A program made the position numbers and the translations under genes. Shown in pieces: positions 45,062 through 52,480 of a stretch of DNA of 64,000 nt (its first letter is position 1; each line of letters starts with the position of its first letter). The stretch comes from Kordiimonas sediminis. GTDB lineage: Bacteria; Pseudomonadota; Alphaproteobacteria; Sphingomonadales; Kordiimonadaceae. The notes below the pieces were generated by a model, which was not told the origin of the DNA, made no database searches, and saw nothing but the letters and a program-made list of their open reading frames with translations. The DNA is taken from contig NZ_BNCI01000002.1 of the NCBI RefSeq assembly GCF_014656395.1, positions 1,414,675 through 1,478,674 on the forward strand, read 5' to 3'.

Positions 45062-46675
45062 TTGAACGAAGTGCGCCGTAAAACATACTGTTTTGACCGC
45101 TTTGAAGTAGACCTGACCCGGTTTGAACTGCGACAGGACGGCGAACGCGCCCATATAGAACCTCAGGTTCTGTCCCTTCTTATTTTGCTGCTGGAAAACC
45201 GCGATAAAATGGTCACCAAGGATGAGGTGATTGACGAAGTCTGGGATGGCCGCATTGTTTCAGAAACGGCCGTCGCAAGCAGACTGAAGGCCGCACGCAA
45301 AGCCATTGGCGATAATGGCAAGGACCAATTGCTGATCAAAACCATTCACGGCAGAGGGTTTCGCTTCATCGGTGAGGTTACGGAAAAACTCACATCTCCA
45401 CCGCAAACGCTTACCTCCCCCACCGCAGTATCAATGCCGATACCCGATCAGTCCTTCATGCCAGCCCCTATCCAGAACTGGGATGAAGGCGGCAGACCAT
45501 CCATCGCAGTCTTACCATTCGTCTACACCGGCGAGCCACACCCCCACCAGGTTATTGCAGACGCCCTGCCCGCCGATATTATTATGGATTTATCCCGGCT
45601 GCACTGGCTGTTCGTGATTGCCCGTGGATCAAGTTTCCGTTTTCGCGGCGCTGATACCGACCCCCAAACAATCGGCACTGCCCTGAAAGTCAGATACTGC
45701 CTGATGGGTACAATTGAAGTGTCCTCTCAGACTGTCCATATCGGAGTCAGCCTGGTTGACACAAATACCAGTGAAACAGTCTGGTCAGATAAATATACCG
45801 GTGCCCTGTCAGAGCTGCAGCAAATGCGGCCAGATATAGAAGCCAGCATTGTCTCCAGCCTTGAACAGCGCATTCCTCAGCACGAGGTCAAACTTGCCAG
45901 AAGCAAACCCGCTACTGAACTGGATGCCTGGGCCAGCTTTCATCTGGGTTTTGATCATATGTACCGTTTCACGCGGGAAGACAATGCGGTCGCTGCGGAG
46001 CTTTTCCAACACTCCTTGAAACTTGATCCCTATTTCACCCGGTCGCTCGCCGGGCTGTCTTTCACCCATTTTCAAAAAGCCTTCCTTCGTCTTGCACCAG
46101 ATACACAGGCGGAACTGGATGCAGCACGTACCCTGGCCCATCAGGCACTGGACAGTGACAGACTGGATCCATTTGCCCATTTCAGTGTGGGGCGCAGCTG
46201 CTGGCTAGATGGGGAACTGCAGGACGCGGTGCAGTGGTTCGACAGTGCAACCGCTCTCAGCCCCAGTTTTGCACAAGGGCGCTATAATCGTGGGCTTGTA
46301 AACGTTATGGCGGGCAAACCCGTGGAAGCAGATACCGACCTTGCTGTGGCCCTGTCACTTAGCCCCCTTGACCCACTTGCCTATGCTATGGTGTCCAGCA
46401 GGTCTCTGGTGCAACTGCAATTGAATGAGTATGAGCAGGCGGCTCATTTCGCAGAAAAGGCGGCGCGCATGCCAGGGGCGCATAGGCATATTGAACTCAT
46501 TGCCGCTCTAACCGCCCACCTTGTCGGCCGCTCAGACGATGCACAGCGGTGGATTTCAAAAGCCAGGCAAAGCGATCCTGACCTGAATGCCGTCACTTTC
46601 TTTCAGGCATTCCCTTTTGCACAGACCAAGTCCCGTGAACTGATTGAACGCACCTTAAAGGATATGGGGCTTTAA
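45062..46675 (+). CDS. OmpR-type winged-helix / TolB-like / TPR transcriptional regulator
   Basis: 537 residues from a TTG with a GGGGG ribosome site (a GTG three codons on is an alternative; no early ATG exists). The DNA-binding domain (about 8-105) is of the OmpR/CadC kind: FEVDLTRFELRQDGERAHI, LLENRDKMVTKDEVIDEVWDG, IKTIHGRGFRFIGEV. Residues about 145-280 form the TolB-like module (PSIAVLPFVYTGE, ADALPADIIMDLSRL, YCLMGTIEVSSQTVHIGVSLVDTNTSETVWSDKYTG), followed by TPR-like helices to the end. No membrane segment is seen. The stimulus and targets are unknown; the leftward barrel gene next to it is convergent. Confidence 0.82.
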   Translation: MNEVRRKTYCFDRFEVDLTRFELRQDGERAHIEPQVLSLLILLLENRDKMVTKDEVIDEVWDGRIVSETAVASRLKAARKAIGDNGKDQLLIKTIHGRGFRFIGEVTEKLTSPPQTLTSPTAVSMPIPDQSFMPAPIQNWDEGGRPSIAVLPFVYTGEPHPHQVIADALPADIIMDLSRLHWLFVIARGSSFRFRGADTDPQTIGTALKVRYCLMGTIEVSSQTVHIGVSLVDTNTSETVWSDKYTGALSELQQMRPDIEASIVSSLEQRIPQHEVKLARSKPATELDAWASFHLGFDHMYRFTREDNAVAAELFQHSLKLDPYFTRSLAGLSFTHFQKAFLRLAPDTQAELDAARTLAHQALDSDRLDPFAHFSVGRSCWLDGELQDAVQWFDSATALSPSFAQGRYNRGLVNVMAGKPVEADTDLAVALSLSPLDPLAYAMVSSRSLVQLQLNEYEQAAHFAEKAARMPGAHRHIELIAALTAHLVGRSDDAQRWISKARQSDPDLNAVTFFQAFPFAQTKSRELIERTLKDMGL

Positions 46676-46815
46676 TTAGACTGGTACGCCCTGAGTATGG
46701 GGTACATTCGGACAGCACAGGCAACCAGACCATCCCACAAATTATCGGGGATGGCCGGCCACTGTAATAATGGTATGCATCGGCTGGAAATGTATAACCG
46801 CTGCACTGAAAACTA

Positions 46816-47484
46816 TTAGAAGGAGTAGTTGATACCAAGACGCAGGGCATTGTGGTCCAGGTAGTTTTTATTGACAAAACCACCAACAACATCTGGATTT
46901 GGCGTGAACTTGACATCGCTTGTAATGCGGTACTCCCCAATAAGGGAGATTTTGTCCGTCATCTGAAGTTCCGCACCAAAACCGTAAGTGAAAGCAGTTT
47001 CAGTTTCAGATAGTTCCTGCATTGGTGGGGCGAACGTGTAGCCTGTGTCATTATCAAAATCGAGTGCCGTGATACCCGCAAGCGCATAAAGCGCGAATTT
47101 TTCAGTAATGTCATAGCCCAGACGCAGGTCGGCACCATAGGTGGCATCCAGCTCCACAGTGCTCCGAAGCATCCCGTTCAGGCTTTCGGTAGTCGCGTTT
47201 TCAAAGGAATAAAAACCCTCAAGCGCAACAAAAACATCGTTTGTAACGTGCGTTTTGTACCCAACACCAAGACGCAGGCCAACATCGGTTTTGTCTACAT
47301 TGCTGCTGATGCTTGGCGAGTCTGCCGAACCCGTATTACGGTTAATGGAATGTCCCAGTTCGGTTGCAGTGATACTGCCTGACACATAAAAGCCATCGTC
47401 CGCCGCAGACGTCTGAGAAAGGGCCACAACAGAGGAGGAGATAGCGAGAGTTACTGCCGCTTTTTGGAAAATATTTCTGATCAT
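46816..47484 (-). CDS. Outer-membrane beta-barrel protein (opacity/OmpA-barrel type)
   Basis: 222 residues with a signal peptide (MIRNIFQKAAVTLAISSSVV onward, ending TSAADD). Strand-like segments DGFYVSGSITATELG, GLRLGVGYKTHVTNDVFVALEGFYSF, YGADLRLGYDITEKFALYALAGI, TYGFGAELQMTDKISLIGEYRIT and LRLGINYSF indicate an eight-stranded barrel with the C-terminal Phe recognised by the Bam machinery. It is the last apparently core gene before the accessory region. Function unknown. Confidence 0.8.
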   Translation of the reverse strand: MIRNIFQKAAVTLAISSSVVALSQTSAADDGFYVSGSITATELGHSINRNTGSADSPSISSNVDKTDVGLRLGVGYKTHVTNDVFVALEGFYSFENATTESLNGMLRSTVELDATYGADLRLGYDITEKFALYALAGITALDFDNDTGYTFAPPMQELSETETAFTYGFGAELQMTDKISLIGEYRITSDVKFTPNPDVVGGFVNKNYLDHNALRLGINYSF

Positions 47485-47661
47485 TATAAGAGTTTCCTTT
47501 GGAAATTTTTTGGTTGTTTAAAACACGCCAAACCTATGGAAATCTTTGGTAAACTGCTAATCACATAGAGGTAAAATATCGCGAGCAATTTCTCACAAAT
47601 GCTTGAAGAAACTTTACTTTTTTTGCTGGTCGCGAATGCGTGCATCCTGATTATGGCAGTA

Positions 47662-47729
47662 CAGCAGGCTAGCAGTATGACCGGATCAGCGATTGCCACA
47701 GAGGGGCCGTGAGTAACTTGTTAGTAAAG
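47662..47729 (+). pseudogene. Stub of tyrosine-recombinase C-terminus (copy I1)
   Basis: The last 16 codons of an integrase remain (QQASSMTGSAIATEGP, stop at 47710-47712), followed by GAGTAACTTGTTAGTAAAG-like sequence. The same peptide (QQASIMIGSAIATKGP) and same downstream bases occur at 57230-57298 with more of the gene. This marks the left edge of accessory unit 1. Confidence 0.6.
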
Positions 47730-47808
47730 AAAGGGGAAAGGGGAAAGTGGTATGTTGCAGACAGCCGTCGCCACATCCGTGCGCACCAAAATACGGGCAG
47801 CCGCAAGA

Positions 47809-47944
47809 GTGACACCGCACCCACATAGACCCTGTGGTTCCTCTATACCCAGTGGGCGCACCAAAAGCTCACCGCAGAACTGGATACGATTGACCTGCGA
47901 GCCGCTTACCCTGAGCTAAATGGCACGCCATAACCCGAGCGAAC
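47809..47944. repeat. Repeat A, copy 1
   Basis: 136 nt that align without gaps to 59300-59435, with an identical 24-nt core at 47878-47901. Both copies keep an open frame on the plus strand that ends YTQ(W/R)AH(Q/R)KLT then LDTIDLRAAYP and a stop, so they may be the tail of a lost gene. Each copy is followed by the terminator of an immunity gene. The rest of 47730-48038 shows no gene. Confidence 0.65.
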
Positions 47945-47974
47945 GCACCAGACAGCGCGCCGTAGTGAGCGAGA

Positions 47975-48006
47975 TAAAAAAGGCTCCCTGCGGTAAGCAG
48001 AGAGCC
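47975..48006 (-). terminator. Terminator of putative immunity gene 1
   Basis: On the minus strand, hairpin GGCTCTCTGC-TTACC-GCAGGGAGCC is followed by TTTTTT. Similar GGCTCC/GGAGCC hairpins end the immunity genes at 57372-57404 and 59547-59576. Confidence 0.75.
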
Positions 48007-48038
48007 ATATGACCGATCAGTGGTTTTCAATAATTAAC

Positions 48039-48515
48039 TTAATCCTCTGGCAAAGACCTACTCAATTCAGAATACACCCCTTTTTGTGGAGAGTAACTAT
48101 GTACCATGTCCTTTGATCTATCAAAAAACATAAACAGGTCATCGTCATTTTCATAAGCATCCAAATCAGATTCGAGCCTAATTGAGATATTGTTATCAAA
48201 CATAAATTGTGAAGATTGATCTGCTACATCCACATCTATATCGATTAACTTTGAACCAACCAAACCATTTAAAACATCTTCATAAAGACGGTCATCGGTT
48301 TCATCACAATCCAAAACTCTCTTATCGTCCTGATAAATCTCCCAATCACTGAGATAAACCCAAAGCAAAAAAGCTGCTCTGAGGGCTGTAGCCCCCCTTT
48401 CAGAACGGGAAACTACAAAATCTATTAAAAGAAAGCTCCCCACTCCCCTTTTTGCCTCAATCACTTCTAAGCCTAAAGGAAAGGGAACATTGCATATAGC
48501 CTTTATCGAACTCAT
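48039..48515 (-). CDS. Putative immunity protein 1 (unrecognised family)
   Basis: 158 residues, strongly acidic in the second half (DIDVDVADQ, LESDLDAYENDDDLFMFFD). No signal peptide or membrane helix is evident apart from a short hydrophobic GATALRAAFLLWVYLSDW. ATG follows AGAGGAC. It is 42 nt downstream of a HINT-containing toxin-tip gene, with its own terminator, which is the usual toxin-then-immunity order. I do not recognise the fold; the assignment rests on position, size and acidity. Confidence 0.55.
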   Translation of the reverse strand: MSSIKAICNVPFPLGLEVIEAKRGVGSFLLIDFVVSRSERGATALRAAFLLWVYLSDWEIYQDDKRVLDCDETDDRLYEDVLNGLVGSKLIDIDVDVADQSSQFMFDNNISIRLESDLDAYENDDDLFMFFDRSKDMVHSYSPQKGVYSELSRSLPED

Positions 48516-48557
48516 TTATTTTTGTCCTCTGCAATATCCTTAATTTCATTATAAGGC

Positions 48558-49004
48558 TTATTCTGGCCGGTTATTTCCTCGTGTTCCTCTCGCTTGCATA
48601 TCTCCACCTTTAGCGTCCTGTGACCGCTGCTTCTCTTGAGCACGACGTTCCTTAGCCTTTAACTTCTTACAGTTATGAACAAGAACATTCAGTTCACCGA
48701 CAAAGTAAGTATGGAAGTCCGCTACAGTTAAGTTATAGGTACCGTCTGTTCTGCTAGTATTCCGTACTGCCGTAATTGTGAGAACATTCTGCTTGGCATC
48801 CTGCACCTGCTGTTTGGTGCGATCACCCTCTCCCGCTTTCTTGTCATAATGTACTTTTCGACGCCCGTCTTTACCTTTAGCTTTCTCGACTTGCTTGGCT
48901 TTCCATTTGGCGTAATCCTCAGAAGCAGGTTCTACATAGTCTGGATCACCATGTTTCTCTTCATTTCTTTTTTTCTTCATTCGGCTTAATCGGCTCATCA
49001 TCAA
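48558..49004 (-). CDS. Orphan toxin tip with C-terminal HINT segment (mosaic)
   Basis: 148 residues, start uncertain (TTG/ATG cluster). Residues about 1-70 are highly charged and end GRRKVHYDKKAGEGDRTKQQVQDA, a style seen at the C-termini of other polymorphic-toxin tips. Residues about 73-110 are the end of a pretoxin HINT domain: VRNTSRTDGTYNLTVADFHT, then YFVGELNVLVHNC with the terminal His-Asn-Cys. The last 36 residues (KKLKAKERRAQEKQRSQDAK then GGDMQARGTRGNNRPE) would be the released toxin. That order, a tip-like segment before a HINT end, suggests a recombination product. The first half of the HINT domain is missing. Confidence 0.6.
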   Translation of the reverse strand: MMMSRLSRMKKKRNEEKHGDPDYVEPASEDYAKWKAKQVEKAKGKDGRRKVHYDKKAGEGDRTKQQVQDAKQNVLTITAVRNTSRTDGTYNLTVADFHTYFVGELNVLVHNCKKLKAKERRAQEKQRSQDAKGGDMQARGTRGNNRPE

Positions 49005-49137
49005 AACATACTTTGGAGCGCACTGTCCACATGGAACGTCGCCCTCACCTGCGGGGTCGAGGCCCCATGAAACGCCAGCGAGGTACGGCGGGACAAAGCG
49101 TCATAGCTGAAAGTCAGAGCAACGTGCGATATCAACA
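49005..49137 (-). pseudogene. Rhs/YD-repeat core relic
   Basis: On the minus strand this stretch reads LTFSYDALSRRTSLAFHGAS then TPQVRATFHVDSALQSMF and stops: one YD-repeat unit of an Rhs core. It ends in TGATGA right before the frame of the HINT tip, in a different phase. So a core fragment is joined directly to an unrelated tip. Confidence 0.65.
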
Positions 49138-49154
49138 AGCCTCAGTTATCAAAG

Positions 49155-49565
49155 CTATGTCAATCGCAGCATCAACCAAGCAATAAATGAGGCTAATAAG
49201 GCGTACATATAAATTGATGCAATTTCGACCCAAACTGAAACATCACCAAGAATATCTACATATTTTGCAAGGAGAAACACGGTAGATATGAATGATCCAG
49301 TAAGAATACCTGATAATAAGTAGATCAAAATACCGGGATTGAATGCTTGTACTAACCACCGCAAGAGTGGTAAAAACAGCGTCAAATACAGTGTCGTGAT
49401 CAGTATATATAAAACTAATGGACTAGGGAAAATCCAAAATCCTAGCATGTTCCATTTTGAAGCAGTGCTCCAAATCAATATTGTAAGTATTGCTCCATGC
49501 AAGGCGCTTGCAAAGACACTTGAAAACACTCCACTGAAAGAAGGTCGTTGTCTATTTTTCATCAT
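49155..49565 (-). CDS. Putative membrane immunity protein (four helices)
   Basis: 136 residues from the ATGATG after GGAAACTC. Hydrophobic segments at about 13-31, 38-60, 72-95 and 105-130 (e.g. FWIFPSPLVLYILITTLY, ILIYLLSGILTGSFISTVFL). It overlaps nothing and begins 22 nt after the stop of a short orphan tip on the same strand. Polytopic immunity proteins usually counter toxins acting at the inner membrane, which fits a tip with a glycine/alanine-rich hydrophobic end. I know no named family for it. Confidence 0.55.
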   Translation of the reverse strand: MMKNRQRPSFSGVFSSVFASALHGAILTILIWSTASKWNMLGFWIFPSPLVLYILITTLYLTLFLPLLRWLVQAFNPGILIYLLSGILTGSFISTVFLLAKYVDILGDVSVWVEIASIYMYALLASFIAWLMLRLT

Positions 49566-49587
49566 GAGTTTCCATGGCTCCCAAGAA

Positions 49588-49827
49588 TTAACAACCATTT
49601 CCAGAAGAAGTAATCGCCGCCCCAGACGCAGCAATACCACCTGCAGCGTTTATCTTCGAATTAGTTCTCGACGCAGCATTAATAACAGCCGCTTCTGAAC
49701 CATTGTATTTGTTTAACATCTGTTGATAGGAATAGTTTCGTGGATGGGGTCTTCCCAAACCACTGAATCTTCCTTTCAGGAAATTACGGAAATTAACAGC
49801 TTGCTGACCACTCATGCCCGTATAGCC
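49588..49827 (-). pseudogene. Orphan Rhs tip with short variable C-terminus
   Basis: Open frame of 79 codons continuing an Rhs stub (GYTGMSGQQAVNFRNFLKGR onward) and ending NAAGGIAASGAAITSSGNGC. A TAA replaces the Tyr codon of the NLYGYT motif just upstream (49828-49830), so the tip is cut from the core. The ATG at 49815 could still start a 75-residue peptide, but I see no strong ribosome site. The unusual Gly/Ala-rich, Cys-ended tail and the adjacent membrane protein suggest a membrane-active toxin. Confidence 0.55.
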
Positions 49828-49971
49828 TTAGAGGTTTGGCGGTTCGTTTTACTCTCGCGCCTCCTTCACTTCATGCGGGTTTTATTGTCCTCATAGCCGA
49901 TCGGGTCGGCTTGTTTGGACCCTCCAAGAGAGGCATGATAGTAGCGCGCCCAGTGGTAGTAAAGACACAAT
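49821..49971 (-). repeat. Rhs core-end stub R1
   Basis: On the minus strand it encodes LYYHWARYYHASLG, then QADPIGYEDN, the conserved end of an Rhs core. A conserved about 48-nt insert with an in-frame TAA follows, then NL(stop)GYTG. Homologous to R2 at 59109-59260 and, over its 5' part, to R3 at 60828-60858. Homology to Rhs proteins starts abruptly at the same codon in all copies. Confidence 0.7.
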
Positions 49972-50094
49972 CTAATATCGCTCTAAGTGCTGCAGGTAAT
50001 AAAACTTCCTTAGCCTCTCAAACAACAAAACCCTTCCTGTGTAGACTGGAAGGGTCTGATGGATTTGCTAAGCAAATCAAGTTGGTTGCGGGAG
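49931..50094. repeat. Repeat B copy 1 ending in a tRNA-fMet 3' fragment
   Basis: Matches 60828-60981 almost throughout (with about 10 nt of gaps). It runs from the Rhs stub through a CCCTTCC/GGAAGGG hairpin (about 50030-50056) to TGGTTGCGGGAG at 50083-50094, which is the last 12 nt of the initiator tRNA gene in reverse. The rest of the gene-free stretch to 50381 holds no gene I can see and probably the promoter of the BCCT gene. Confidence 0.7.
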
Positions 50095-50381
50095 CATGCA
50101 TTACTCTTGTTTTACCCAGGTAATGCAGTGGGATAAATGCACACAATGAATATGCTGCCATACTTTTTAGTCAGTTCGGGACTTATAGAAAAATGAGTGT
50201 CGAATAAAAATCTCAAACCTTTGACGCAGCCCCTGCGCCTGATGCCTCAGAATAACGCTTCAGTGAAGACAATTGCATTCACACTGAAAACCTGCATATT
50301 CATTTCAATACGAATATTAAGAACTGAAATAAATTTGACCTGAAATCATCTCCAGTTTTCAGCACCCAGAGGGAGAGTTTT

Positions 50382-52394
50382 GTGAATCAAGTAAAAAACC
50401 CACTGGAAGACAAGTTGCGGTGGGGTGTCTTACCGCCGGTCTTTTTCCCTTCTGCTATTTTGGTCATGCTGATCGTCACGGGCGTAATTTTTAACCCTGA
50501 AACCTCAGATAGTTTCTTCTCAGCGCTTAACGTCTGGGTGACTACCCGGTTCGGCTGGTTTTATTCCCTGAGTGTAGTTATCTTCATGGTGGTTTGCCTT
50601 ACCATTGCGCTTTCGCAGTTTGGTAATATTCGACTGGGCGCTGACCACGAAAAACCACAATTCAGCTTCCTGAGCTGGGTAGCCATGCTGTTTTCAGCAG
50701 GCATGGGCATTGGTCTGTTATTCTTTTCAGTTGGTGAACCTGTAACCCATTATTCCAAACCGCCCCTACCGCAAGATACACATTACGAGCTGGCACAACA
50801 GGCAATGGATGTAACTTTCCTGCATTGGGGCCTGCACGGCTGGGCAGTCTATGCAATCATTGGACTTTGCCTTGCCTATTTTGGTTTCCGCCATAATCTG
50901 CCACTGACTATCAGATCTGCCCTTTACCCCATTATTGGCGACCGCATCTATGGCCCGATTGGCCATATAGTGGATATTTTCGCCGTGCTGGGTACACTCT
51001 TTGGTGTGGCTACCTCGCTTGGCTTTGGTGTCAGTCAGATTAACTCAGGCATGAACTTTCTCTTCGGAGTTCCGGTATCAGACCTGGTGAAAATGGGGCT
51101 GATCGCAGCGATTACAGCCATGGCTACTGCCTCTGTTGTTTCAGGCCTGGACAAAGGCATCAGACGCCTTTCGGAACTAAACTTAATTCTGGCCGTATGC
51201 CTGCTGGCGTTCGTTGTCGTACTAGGCCCAACACTGGTTATTTTTTCCAGCTTCGCAGAAAATTTGGGCAACTATGCAAGTGTCATCATTGATCGCGGCT
51301 TAATGGTTGGCGCCTATGCAGAGGACGATACATGGATCAACAATTGGACCATATTTTACTGGGGATGGTGGATTAGCTGGTCGCCATTTGTGGGTATGTT
51401 CATTGCCCGCATCTCTCGGGGGCGTACTATTCGCGAATTTATTCTGGGCGTTCTGATTGTGCCGACCCTGCTTGTCTTCTTCTGGATGACCAGCTTTGGC
51501 AACACTGCGCTTGATATGATAGCGGGCGGTTACACTGAACTTCCTGCACTGGTTAAAGACAATATGCCAGTAGCGCTATTTGTCTTCCTTGATCAGTTAC
51601 CCCTATCCTTTATTACATCCTTTTTTGCGATGACGCTCGTGATTACCTTTTTTGTCACGTCCTCTGATAGTGGATCCCTCGTTATCGACATCATTACTGC
51701 AGGCGGGAATATTCATGCCCCTAAATGGCAGCGGATATTCTGGGCCATAGCCGAGGGGCTTGTTGGCGCAACCTTACTCGCCGCGGGCGGACTTGGCGCG
51801 CTGCAAGCAGCAACAGTTGCAACCGCCCTGCCCTTCACTGTGGTCATTCTTTTTTCAATTGGCGGCTTGCTGCGCGGACTGTCGATGGAATACCGTAAAG
51901 CACAGGGCGCAGAGGCCGCGGCTGACATTGTTGGCGGGGGCGTGAATATGCCGTGGAAACTCCGGCTGCACTCAATTCTCGCCCACCCATCAAAAGCGAA
52001 AGTCGAAGACTTTATCACCAGAATTGCACGTCCAGCCTTGCATGATGTAATGCGGGAAATAGAGGCGCAGGACACTTCTGCCGAAGCCTTCCTCGCAGAC
52101 GACAGTGCCGATCTAATAATCACCCATCAGGGTGAGCCGTCCTTCCGGCTCGCCATTAAGCCGGTTCCTCACAAAGCACCGGTTTTCGCCATGGCGACTG
52201 CGACGGGTAACGATAGTGGAGCTGACGAGCAATACTACCGAGCCGAGGTGTTCCTGAGCGATGGTGGGCAGAACTATGACATATACGGCTACAGCCACGA
52301 GCAGGTTATTCACGAAGTGCTAAATCATTATAACCGACATATGCACTATCTGAACCTTTCCAGAGCCCATCCAAGTCACCTGGAGAAGGAATAG
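50382..52394 (+). CDS. BCCT-family betaine/choline transporter (BetT-like)
   Basis: 670 residues from a GTG with AGAGGGAG upstream. Twelve hydrophobic segments; the glycine- and tryptophan-rich signature appears as IFYWGWWISWSPFVGMFIARISRGRTIREF, with FSAGMGIGLLFFSVGEP earlier. A long C-terminal cytoplasmic domain (about 535-670) is like that of choline transporter BetT, where it senses osmolarity. It should import choline, glycine betaine or a similar quaternary amine with a cation gradient. No betA or betB gene is nearby. Confidence 0.88.
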   Translation: MNQVKNPLEDKLRWGVLPPVFFPSAILVMLIVTGVIFNPETSDSFFSALNVWVTTRFGWFYSLSVVIFMVVCLTIALSQFGNIRLGADHEKPQFSFLSWVAMLFSAGMGIGLLFFSVGEPVTHYSKPPLPQDTHYELAQQAMDVTFLHWGLHGWAVYAIIGLCLAYFGFRHNLPLTIRSALYPIIGDRIYGPIGHIVDIFAVLGTLFGVATSLGFGVSQINSGMNFLFGVPVSDLVKMGLIAAITAMATASVVSGLDKGIRRLSELNLILAVCLLAFVVVLGPTLVIFSSFAENLGNYASVIIDRGLMVGAYAEDDTWINNWTIFYWGWWISWSPFVGMFIARISRGRTIREFILGVLIVPTLLVFFWMTSFGNTALDMIAGGYTELPALVKDNMPVALFVFLDQLPLSFITSFFAMTLVITFFVTSSDSGSLVIDIITAGGNIHAPKWQRIFWAIAEGLVGATLLAAGGLGALQAATVATALPFTVVILFSIGGLLRGLSMEYRKAQGAEAAADIVGGGVNMPWKLRLHSILAHPSKAKVEDFITRIARPALHDVMREIEAQDTSAEAFLADDSADLIITHQGEPSFRLAIKPVPHKAPVFAMATATGNDSGADEQYYRAEVFLSDGGQNYDIYGYSHEQVIHEVLNHYNRHMHYLNLSRAHPSHLEKE

Positions 52395-52480
52395 TTTGAA
52401 TTCAAAGCATCCCTCATCTATGAATAGAGTGCAGAATAGAAATTTTAAATGTACTCAAAAGAAAAAATCAGGGAAAAAAG

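Noticed and set aside
49588..49640. Longer start of the membrane immunity gene inside the tip gene
   Set aside because: The extra 25 residues overlap the end of the tip frame and have no better ribosome site; the ATGATG at 49565 fits the first helix.
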